From positions 1 through 58,630 of the forward strand of contig CADAQM010000009.1 in assembly GCA_902790135.1 (NCBI GenBank): 58,630 nucleotides of DNA, in the 5' to 3' direction. Under the pieces are notes generated by a model. That model was not told the DNA's origin and did no database searches. It saw nothing but the letters and a program-made list of their open reading frames with translations. Each line of letters opens with the position of its first letter. Within the stretch, counting starts at the first letter, position 1. The stretch comes from an uncultured Coriobacteriaceae bacterium (GTDB taxonomy: Bacteria; Actinomycetota; Coriobacteriia; Coriobacteriales; Atopobiaceae). Positions 51,724-58,630 of the stretch are shown piece by piece. The translations under genes and the position numbers were made by a program.

Positions 51724-52641
51724 CTATGCGAGCAGTGCGAAGTACGCGATCACGACCAGGCCCAGCACGATGCGGTACCAGCCGAACGGCTTGAAGTCGT
51801 GACGACGCACAAAGCCCATCAGGAAGCGAATCGACAGCATCGACACCACAAAGGCGACCGCACAGCCCACGCCCAGGATCTGCCACTCTGCCACGGCGAA
51901 GCTGTTTCCCTTGAGGAAGAACTTCACCAGGCGCAGGGCGCTCGCCCCAAACATGACCGGAATCGCCAGGAAGAATGTGAACTCCGCCGCAACGGCACGC
52001 GAGCAGCCCAGTAGCAGTCCCCCGATGATCGTCGAGCCCGAGCGCGAGGTGCCCGGCACGATGGAGAGCACCTGGAAGATGCCGATGCCGATGGCGGTCG
52101 GCCAATCGAGGTTGTCGATGTCGGTCACGCGGGCGTAGAGATCGGCGCGCTGCGCGGTGGTGCCCACGTTGACCTGCGCCGCAAGGTGACGCGGACGCTC
52201 AGGTTGGCCCATGCGGGCGGCGCGGCGCTCGCGGGCGTTCTCGATGACGATGAACGCGATGCCGTAGACGATCAGCGCCGCAGCGATGATGTAGGGGCTG
52301 CCGAGGTGCTCCTCCATCCAGTCGTCCAGGGGAATGCCCACGGCGGCAGCGGGGATGCAGGCCACGATGACCTTTGCCCACAGGGACCACGTGGCGCGTC
52401 GCTCGGCACGGTCCTTCTTGCGCGAGAACGGATTGAGCTTGTTGAAGAACAGCACGCACACTGCAAGGATGGCGCCGAGTTGTATGACCACCAAAAACAT
52501 GTCCCAGAAGTCTCGCGACACGTTGAGCGTCACGAACTGATCGAGCAGCAGCATGTGGCCCGTCGACGAGATGGGAAGCCATTCGGTAATGCCCTCGACG
52601 ACGCCGTAGAGGACCGCTTTGAGAAGTTCGATGATGTCCAC
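51724..52641 (-). CDS. uppP: Undecaprenyl-diphosphatase
   Basis: 305 residues (BacA). Recycles the C55 lipid carrier for cell-wall synthesis and can give bacitracin resistance. Signatures EGITEWLPISSTGH at 16-29 and PGTSRSGST in the second half are intact; about eight membrane helices, with a charged cytoplasmic insertion (RERRAARMGQPERP). Monocistronic. Confidence 0.95.
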   Translation of the reverse strand: MDIIELLKAVLYGVVEGITEWLPISSTGHMLLLDQFVTLNVSRDFWDMFLVVIQLGAILAVCVLFFNKLNPFSRKKDRAERRATWSLWAKVIVACIPAAAVGIPLDDWMEEHLGSPYIIAAALIVYGIAFIVIENARERRAARMGQPERPRHLAAQVNVGTTAQRADLYARVTDIDNLDWPTAIGIGIFQVLSIVPGTSRSGSTIIGGLLLGCSRAVAAEFTFFLAIPVMFGASALRLVKFFLKGNSFAVAEWQILGVGCAVAFVVSMLSIRFLMGFVRRHDFKPFGWYRIVLGLVVIAYFALLA

Positions 52642-52896
52642 GGGATTGCCCTCCTCACCAATTCGGCACCTGTTGCCCTCTCATGATGAACCAGTGCCAA
52701 ACTTGCCACATAACGACCACGAAATCCGATTGGGTGACACGCAGCGGCCTCATCCGTCCGCAAACGGGCCATACGCGCAGCCAAACGCAGCCTACAGGCC
52801 CCATGCTGATGAAAATGCAGTGTTAGCTGCGCACTAGGGCTATTATTATCAAATGCCAGTTTTCTGGCTGTCCTGTCCCCGACGAAAGGGGTGCCC
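52642..52896. other. Divergent promoter region, uppP and secreted protein
   Basis: About 250 bases with no gene. An AT-rich patch (GCTATTATTATC near 52839) is a possible -10 region for the plus-strand gene. Nothing else seen. Confidence 0.4.
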
Positions 52897-54042
52897 GTGC
52901 ACGTCCGAATGCGCATTGCCGCCCTTGCCATAGCAGCCGGCCTTGGCCTCTCATTTGTCCCCACGACCGCATATGCTGCGACCTACGAGGAGCTCCAGCA
53001 GCAGGTTGAGGATGCAACCGCCACCTATGAGCAGGCGAGCGCCAACGTAGACAAGATCAAGGGCGAGATTGACGCCAACGAGCAGCGCATCGCCGACCTC
53101 GAGGCCGAGATGCCAGCTCAACGCGAGCGTGCCGCCGAGTCCGTACGCAACCTCTACAAGCTTCAGCAGTCGGGCAACGGACTGGTCGACCTGCTGCTTT
53201 CGTCCGAGGACTGGAGCGAGTTCCTCGCTACGCTCACCTATCTCGATCGCATCCAGGCCCGCAACATGGACGAGCTCAAGGTTCTGGCAGACATGAACGC
53301 AGAACTCCAACAGGAGCGCGACACGCTGTCGGCGCGCCATGCCAAGGCGAGCCAGGAGGCCGACCGTGCCCTGCAGGCTCAGCAGGAGGCCCTCGCAGCC
53401 CGCGAGGAAGTCCGCCTGCAGGCAATCGCACAGGCCGAGGCGGAGCGTGCGGCAGCCGAGGCGGCCATTGCCGAGGCGGCCAAGGAGGCCGAGGAAAACA
53501 AGACCTTCACCAACGCAAGCGGCCAGCAGGCGAACGTCTCCACTCCCCAGGACGCCTCCCCCTCCGTCGAGGCGGACGCGGACGAGGAGAGCACCAAGCA
53601 GTCAGACTCCTCCAATGAGGGCAGCGACTCGGGTGATGTCGTGGAGCAGGAGCCCGTGGAGCAGGCTCCGATCGTCTCCGAGCGCGATGCCTTCATCGCC
53701 AAGTGGGCCCCGCGCATCGACGCCTATCTGGGCGGCTCGCCTCTCGGCGGCCACGGCCGGACCTTTGCGGAGGCGGCTTGGGACTACAACGTCGACCCAC
53801 GCTGGTCGCCGGCCATCTCTTGCATCGAGAGCTCCAAGGGCGCCATCTGCTTCAGGCCTCACAACGCCTGGGGCTGGGGCAACTCGAGCTGGTCTGACTG
53901 GGACAGCGCCATCCGCAGCCACGTCGCGGGCCTGTCGGCAGGCTACGGCTACACGATCTCGACCTCCGCGGCAAAGAAGTACTGCCCGCCCACGTGGCAG
54001 GCCTGGTACTCCTCGGTGCTCTCCGAGATGAACTGCATCTAG
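52897..54042 (+). CDS. Secreted coiled-coil protein with lysozyme-like C-terminal domain
   Basis: 381 residues. Signal peptide ending TTAYAA (about residue 28), a long coiled coil (about 30-190: TYEELQQQVEDATATYEQ and the PcsB/CwlO-like segment with a LLLSSEDWSEFLATLTYLDRI turn), a Ser/Asp/Glu-rich linker, then a C-terminal domain (about 270-381) with a CIESSKG motif, whose Glu is a plausible transglycosylase acid, and NAWGWGNSSW. Predicted cell-wall hydrolase. The start is GTG at 52897, five bases after AAAGGGG; GTG at 52891 is the alternative. Confidence 0.8.
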   Translation: MHVRMRIAALAIAAGLGLSFVPTTAYAATYEELQQQVEDATATYEQASANVDKIKGEIDANEQRIADLEAEMPAQRERAAESVRNLYKLQQSGNGLVDLLLSSEDWSEFLATLTYLDRIQARNMDELKVLADMNAELQQERDTLSARHAKASQEADRALQAQQEALAAREEVRLQAIAQAEAERAAAEAAIAEAAKEAEENKTFTNASGQQANVSTPQDASPSVEADADEESTKQSDSSNEGSDSGDVVEQEPVEQAPIVSERDAFIAKWAPRIDAYLGGSPLGGHGRTFAEAAWDYNVDPRWSPAISCIESSKGAICFRPHNAWGWGNSSWSDWDSAIRSHVAGLSAGYGYTISTSAAKKYCPPTWQAWYSSVLSEMNCI

Positions 54043-54067
54043 GCACCGAACACATCAGAATGACTGG

Positions 54068-54094
54068 GCCACTCGCCATGCGGGTGGCTTTTTT
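54068..54094 (+). terminator. Terminator of the secreted hydrolase gene
   Basis: GCCACTCGC (54068-54076), loop CAT, GCGGGTGGC (54080-54088), then six T. Confidence 0.9.
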
Positions 54095-54102
54095 CCGTGA
54101 GC

Positions 54103-54198
54103 GGGAAACAGGGGACAGGCACCTGTTTCCCCTCCGTCGTCTCCGTTCCTGTTTTCCGTGCGAGAAAAGGGGAACAGGTGCCTGTCCCCTGTTTCCCC
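54103..54198. repeat. Nested inverted repeat, REP/MITE-like
   Basis: Arms of 30 and 29 bases (54103-54132 and 54169-54198) are reverse complements except for one missing T. Each arm holds its own dyad (GGGAAACAGG facing CCTGTTTCCC). The core ACAGGTGCCTGTCCCC resembles dispersed repeats I recall from many genomes that are linked to REP-type tyrosine transposases. No transposase gene is here. Confidence 0.7.
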
Positions 54199-54249
54199 AG
54201 CGCAAGTTGGGTAAAGTAAACTCCGTAAACTCAACCGTTGGGAGAGACC

Positions 54250-57192
54250 ATGTCAAACGAGACCAAAGACTTCACCGCACCAATCCCCGCGCTTGCCGTC
54301 GGCACCACCCATCAGGGCTTTACGGTAGAGGCCATAGAGCCGCTTTCCGAGCTCTCTGGCACCGCCTACGTGATGCGCCACACTTCGGGCGCCCGCCTGA
54401 TGTGGCTCGCTACCGCCGACACCAACCGCTCCTTCGCCATCGCCTTCAAGACGCCGCCCGCAGACGACACCGGCGTCTTCCACATCCTCGAGCACTCGGT
54501 GCTCTGCGGATCTGAGCGCTTCCCGGTCAAGGAGCCCTTCGTCAACCTGCTCAAGAGCTCGATGCAGACCTTCCTGAACGCCCTCACCTTCCCCGACAAG
54601 ACGATGTATCCCGTCTCGTCGACCAATGTGGCCGACCTCGAGAACCTCATGGACGTCTACCTCGACGCCGTGCTGCATCCAGCCATCTATCAGCGCCCGC
54701 GCATCTTCGAGCAGGAGGGCTGGCACCTCGAGTACGACGAGGACTCCGACCGCCTGACCTACAACGGCGTCGTCTTCAACGAGATGAAGGGCGCCCTCTC
54801 GGACCCCGACGACGTCTCGTTCATGCACCTGCAGCGCGACCTGTTCCCTGACACGCCCTATCGCTTCGAGAGTGGCGGCGACCCGCGTGCCATCCCCACG
54901 CTCACCTACGAGCGGTTTATCGACCACCACGCACGCCACTACAACCTGCCCAACAGCTACACCATCCTCTACGGTGATCTCGACATCGAGCGCGAGCTCG
55001 CCTTTATCGCCAAGCGCTTCGATGAGGTCGCGGACCGCAAGGCCGGCGCGCCCAATGCCCTGCCCCTGCAGAAACCCGTCATCTCCCCCATGCGCAAGGT
55101 CGAGATGGCAACCTCCGAGGAGAACGCCTCGGTCTCCCTCGCCTACGTGCTAGGCACCTCTGCCGATCGCGAGCGCGTGCTCGCGGCAGACATCCTGCTC
55201 GACACCCTGGCCGGCTCCAACGAGGCTCCCCTCAAGCGCGCCGTGCTCGACGCAAAGCTTGGCGACGACTTCCGCGCGCAGTTTGTCGACGGGCTGTTGC
55301 AGCCCCAGGTGGTCTTCGTGCTCAAGGGCGCCAAGCCCGGCGTGGCCGAGCGCTTTGCCGAGCTCGTGCGCGACACCTGCGCCAAGCTTTGCCGCGAGGG
55401 CATCGAGCGCGAGCGCCTTGCCGCCTCGCTCTCCCAAGCCGAGTTCAACCTGCGCGAGGGTGACTGGGGCAGCTATTCCGACGGCGTGGCGCTGTCGATG
55501 CTGGCGCTTTCCGGCTGGCTGTACGACGACGCGCGCCCCGTCGACTACCTGCGCTACGAGCAGGCAATCACCCACATGCGCGAGGGCATCGACCAGGGCT
55601 ACTTCGAGCGCCTGCTGGACGAGGTCGTCTGCCACAGCACGCATAACGCAGCCATCGAGCTGGTGCCAGTGGAGCAGGGCGACGCCGCCGTCGAGCTCGC
55701 CGAGCTCGAGAGCCTGCGCGCGGGCATGTCCGACGACGAGATCGAGCAGGTCAAGCGCGAGGTGGAGGCCCTGCGCGAGGAGCAGGAGCGCGAGGATGCC
55801 CCGGAGGACCTCGCAAAGCTCCCCCGCCTCTCGGTCGCAGACATCGGCGACGCCCCGCAGGAGACCCCGGCACGCATGGTGGAGGCACCGCTGCCCTGCC
55901 TCGCCCACGAGCTGGACACCCACCACATCGTCTACGCGTACCACTACTTCGACCTGCGTCGCCTCGCCTGGGAGGACCTCCCCTACGTAGGCATCCTCTC
56001 CGACGTGCTGGGCAAGCTCGACACCGAGCGGATGAGCGCAGCTCGCCTCGACACCGTGGTCGAGGAAAACCTCGGCACGCTGAACTTCTTCGTCGAGACC
56101 TACGGCAACGACGACGACCCGTACTACGTCCGGCCCCTGATGGCGGTGGGCGCGAGCGCGCTTGCCGAGAAGGTCGACCAGCTGGCAACGCTTCCCGCCG
56201 AGGTGTGGTCAACCACGCGCTTCGACAACCTCGAGCAGATCCACGACATCCTGCAGCAGCGTCGCCTCACCATGGAGCAGTACTACTTGGGCGCCGGCCA
56301 CAGCGCGGCCACAGCGCGCCTGGCTACCTACTTCTGGGCGGCGTCACAGGCGAGCGCCGTCATGAGCGGTGTCGACTACTACCTGTTCGTGAAGGACCTC
56401 CTCGCCCACTGGGACGAGCGTGCCGCCGAGCTCTCCGCGCGCCTCAAGGATCTCGCCGCTAGGATCTTCACCGCTGACGAGGTGCTCGTCAGCCTCACCT
56501 GCCCCGCCGAGGACCGCGAGCGCTACTGGCAGGCGGCAGAGACCCTTGGCCTGCCGACGGCGGGTGACGAAGCCTGCGCGCATCGCCTCACGCTGCCCGA
56601 GCCCAAGATCCTGAACGAGGCCTTCGTCGTGCCCGCCAACGTGTGCTTCGTCGCCGAGGGACAGCCCCGCAGCGCCCTCGACGCCGGCAACTACGGCACC
56701 TGGAACATCGCCTCCCGCGCGCTCTCCTTCGACTATCTCTGGAACGAGGTGCGCGTCAAGGGCGGTGCCTATGGCGCCGGCTTCAGGCACACCAACCAGG
56801 GCATGATACAGTTCTGGTCCTACCGCGACCCGGCGGCCGCCCCTTCGGTCAGGCGCTTCGAGCAGGCATCCAGCTGGATCGACAGCTGGAATCCCACCCA
56901 GGAGGACCTCGCAGGCTACATCGTGTCGGTCGTCGCCTCCCACGACGCGCCGCAAAAGCCTCGCCAGCTCGCCCGCAGGCAGGACAGCCTCCACTTTGCC
57001 CACCGTCCCGATACCTGGCGTGACAAGATCCGCGAGCAGGACCTGTCCGTGAGCGTCGAGGCCGTGCGCGCTCTTGCCCCCGCGCTGGCCGAGCTGCCTG
57101 AGAGGCGCGCCATCTGCGTCTTTGGCGGACGCGAGAAGATCGAGGCGTGCGCCGAGGAGCTAGGCCTCAACATCGTCGAGCTGATGGGCTAG
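54250..57192 (+). CDS. M16C zinc metalloprotease, presequence-protease-like
   Basis: 980 residues, the four-domain single-chain M16C layout (PreP/Cym1, falcilysin-like). Inverted zinc motif HILEH with His78, Glu81 and His82, and a third ligand Glu178 in VFNEMKGAL. The second half carries the M16C-associated domain and a C-terminal pseudo-domain (RVKGGAYGAGF). It degrades peptides inside a closing chamber, probably in the cytoplasm as no signal is present. ATG at 54250 follows GGGAGAG. Confidence 0.93.
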   Translation: MSNETKDFTAPIPALAVGTTHQGFTVEAIEPLSELSGTAYVMRHTSGARLMWLATADTNRSFAIAFKTPPADDTGVFHILEHSVLCGSERFPVKEPFVNLLKSSMQTFLNALTFPDKTMYPVSSTNVADLENLMDVYLDAVLHPAIYQRPRIFEQEGWHLEYDEDSDRLTYNGVVFNEMKGALSDPDDVSFMHLQRDLFPDTPYRFESGGDPRAIPTLTYERFIDHHARHYNLPNSYTILYGDLDIERELAFIAKRFDEVADRKAGAPNALPLQKPVISPMRKVEMATSEENASVSLAYVLGTSADRERVLAADILLDTLAGSNEAPLKRAVLDAKLGDDFRAQFVDGLLQPQVVFVLKGAKPGVAERFAELVRDTCAKLCREGIERERLAASLSQAEFNLREGDWGSYSDGVALSMLALSGWLYDDARPVDYLRYEQAITHMREGIDQGYFERLLDEVVCHSTHNAAIELVPVEQGDAAVELAELESLRAGMSDDEIEQVKREVEALREEQEREDAPEDLAKLPRLSVADIGDAPQETPARMVEAPLPCLAHELDTHHIVYAYHYFDLRRLAWEDLPYVGILSDVLGKLDTERMSAARLDTVVEENLGTLNFFVETYGNDDDPYYVRPLMAVGASALAEKVDQLATLPAEVWSTTRFDNLEQIHDILQQRRLTMEQYYLGAGHSAATARLATYFWAASQASAVMSGVDYYLFVKDLLAHWDERAAELSARLKDLAARIFTADEVLVSLTCPAEDRERYWQAAETLGLPTAGDEACAHRLTLPEPKILNEAFVVPANVCFVAEGQPRSALDAGNYGTWNIASRALSFDYLWNEVRVKGGAYGAGFRHTNQGMIQFWSYRDPAAAPSVRRFEQASSWIDSWNPTQEDLAGYIVSVVASHDAPQKPRQLARRQDSLHFAHRPDTWRDKIREQDLSVSVEAVRALAPALAELPERRAICVFGGREKIEACAEELGLNIVELMG

Positions 57193-57222
57193 GCGCCGCC
57201 GACACATACGGTTCGCAATTCA

Positions 57223-57279
57223 GGCGGCCCCTCCCGACCGGTAGCTGCGGCTTTGCGCAGCTCCGCGAGAGGGGCCGCC
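57223..57279 (+). other. Nested hairpin after the M16C protease gene
   Basis: Outer stem GGCGGCCCCTC/GAGGGGCCGCC (57223-57233, 57269-57279) encloses AGCTGCG/CGCAGCT (57243-57249, 57256-57262). No T run follows; it probably ends or stabilises the protease mRNA. Confidence 0.55.
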
Positions 57280-57451
57280 TCCTAGCACAAATGAGGCACA
57301 TCGGGCAGACACAAATCGGCGTTTTTCCCTTCTCGGCACTGCCTTTTAGGCATGTGGTGGAGCGCGAAATTTCCTCAAATTTCATTCCTGATTCTGCGCA
57401 TCGCACCTACCTGCGACGATACGAGTTATCTACAGACTATCAACGTGGTTT

Positions 57452-57499
57452 CAACAATATCTAGTGTTTTTGACGCACCTTCAACACAAGAGATTGTGG
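57452..57499 (+). promoter_or_regulatory. Pair of candidate NrdR boxes
   Basis: CAACAATATCTAGTGT (57452-57467) and ACACAAGAGATTGTGG (57484-57499) match the NrdR pattern acaCwAtATaTwGtgt with a few mismatches each. They start 32 bases apart, about three helical turns, the spacing typical of NrdR box pairs before ribonucleotide-reductase genes. Confidence 0.7.
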
Positions 57500-57598
57500 C
57501 ATAGTAGGTGCGCGCACACTATCTGGCGCATCGCAGAGATTCCGACAGGGACGCACCGGGCACCTGTCAGGCACGCCAAGGCGGAGGGGACGCACTTC

Positions 57599-58630
57599 AT
57601 GAAGATCATCAAGCGCAACGGCTCCGAGGTCAGCTTCGACCTCTCAAAGATCGAGAACGCCATCAAGGCGGCAAACCACGAGGTTCCCGAGGACGAGCGC
57701 CTGACCGAGCGCGAGATCAAGTTCGCCTCCCTCAACGTCGAGGACAAGTGCAAGGCTGCAGGCCACACGGTCACCGTCGAGGAGATCCAGGACATGGTGG
57801 AGGACCAGCTAATGGCCCTCGACCGCTTCTCCGTCGCGCGCAAGTACATCATCTACCGCTACGAACAGAACAAGAAGCGCCACAAGAACACGACCGACGA
57901 CAAGATCCTCTCGCTCATCGAGTGCGTGAACGAGGAGGTCAAGCAGGAGAACTCCAACAAGAACCCCACCGCCTGCTGCCTGCCGACGTCGTCGACGCCC
58001 ACGAGAAGGGCATCATCCACTTCCACGACGCCGACTACTTCGCACAGCACATGCACAACTGCGACCTCGTCAACCTCGAGGACATGCTGCAAAACGGCAC
58101 TGTCATCTCCGGCACGCTGATCGAGAAGCCGCACAGCTTCAGCACCGCCTGCAACATCGCCACGCAGATCATCGCGCAGGTCGCGTCCACCCAGTACGGC
58201 GGCCAGTCCATCAGCCTCACGCACCTCGCACCGTTCGTGGACGTCTCCCGCAAGAAGATCCGCCGCTCGGTGTATGCCGAGATGGAGACCATCGGGTTCA
58301 AGGCCACCAAGGAGCAGATCGACGTCATGGTCGAGAAGCGCCTGCGCGAGGAGATCGCCCGCGGCGTCCAGACCATCCAGTACCAGGTCGTCACCCTCAT
58401 GACCACCAACGGCCAGGCGCCGTTCATCACCGTGTTCATGTACCTCAACGAGGCCCGCAATGCGCAGGAGAAGGCCGACCTCGCCCTCATCATCGAGGAG
58501 ATGCTCAGGCAGCGCCACCAGGGCGTCAAGAACGAGAAGGGCGTCTGGATCACCCCCGCCTTCCCCAAGCTCATCTACGTGCTCGAGCCCGACAACCTCA
58601 CCGAGGGCACCCCGTACTTCTACCTCACCA
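57599..58630 (+). pseudogene. nrdD: Anaerobic ribonucleoside-triphosphate reductase, frameshifted and partial
   Basis: Reduces NTPs to dNTPs with a glycyl radical in anaerobic growth. Residues 1-95 are an ATP-cone (MKIIKRNGSEVSFDLSKIENA in parts), followed by the start of the catalytic domain to NSNKNPT (about 57970). The reading then shifts frame: from 57973 a different frame continues LLPADVVDAHEKG, HFHDADYFAQHMHNCDL and on to the right edge. About 20 residues that normally join these parts (the STxRDYxAGE region) are missing, so this is an out-of-frame deletion. The C-terminus with the radical Gly lies outside the window. The start has GGAGGGG upstream. Confidence 0.85.

Larger units (their letters stand above)
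57193..57598. other. Gene-free leader of nrdD
   Basis: 406 bases. Contains the nested hairpin at 57223-57279 and the NrdR-box pair at 57452-57499. AT-rich from about 57360. No protein-like frame and no recognised riboswitch. Confidence 0.5.

Overview
The window is almost entirely a GC-rich chromosome segment of an anaerobic or fermentative actinobacterium. Gene content and protein style point to class Coriobacteriia, probably Atopobiaceae (Olsenella-like). The main reasons are an archaeal-type topoisomerase I, a RicT/PSP1-holB-tmk-topA string, a Tat operon headed by a STAS protein, an anaerobic ribonucleotide reductase, and a coriobacterial-looking protein family at 17701-18624. The genus is an inference; no rRNA gene is present. 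Bases 1-660 are clearly different: AT-rich, with AGA/ATA/AAA codon use like a Firmicute or its phage. They abut the 3' end of a GC-rich gene and look like a chimeric join or a very recent foreign insertion.

Layout. 1-660: AT-rich fragment with one small membrane protein gene and one frameshifted gene. 658-2328 (-): Na/phosphate symporter. 2599-8926: a compact 6.3-kb integrative element in the 3' end of a tRNA-Thr(CGT) gene, bounded by 49-bp direct repeats. It carries a tyrosine integrase, an excisionase-like HTH protein, a DUF6291-like protein, a DnaC-like ATPase with a broken Walker A, a ribbon-helix-helix protein and several small unknown proteins. It has no structural, packaging or conjugation genes that I can recognise. 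Three TGTAGGGCA repeats sit at each end, related 10-bp repeats precede the excisionase gene, and four 62-bp tandem repeats lie near the right end. I read it as a satellite-like or otherwise helper-dependent element, and it is the best candidate here for an undescribed system.

9068-24946: mostly minus-strand chromosome genes. They include a DUF523-purine nucleoside phosphorylase fusion, a SurA-like/HEAT/NYN-LOTUS cluster, a dehydrogenase with a natural octahistidine tail, DegV, HPF, a solute-binding lipoprotein, ComF, a DNA glycosylase, TatD, RsmA, MetG, RsmI and a GH5-like protein that has lost both catalytic glutamates. 25159-25458: an SDR gene with its middle deleted. 25550-31487 (-): ricT-holB-tmk-topA. 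31809-34596 (-): TPR-STAS-tatA/B-tatC, ending in a terminator. 34763-44500: aminotransferase, NhaA, a second DegV, DUF1836, MTA/SAH nucleosidase, MscS and PcrA.

44603-52641: U32 peptidase with LMW phosphatase, a zinc-ribbon/YARHG membrane protein, a complete polar amino-acid ABC operon whose binding protein has a Tat-type lipoprotein signal, and UppP. 52897-57192: a secreted coiled-coil/lysozyme-like protein, a nested inverted repeat of REP/MITE type, and an M16C metalloprotease. 57599-58630: an anaerobic nucleotide reductase gene (nrdD) that is frameshifted, preceded by a well-spaced pair of candidate NrdR boxes; it runs off the right edge.

Functionally the chromosome part is housekeeping: DNA replication and topology, translation and rRNA modification, protein export, cell-wall lipid recycling and amino-acid import. 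Most starts were chosen by Shine-Dalgarno fit. Family assignments come from reading motifs by eye and were not checked against any database.
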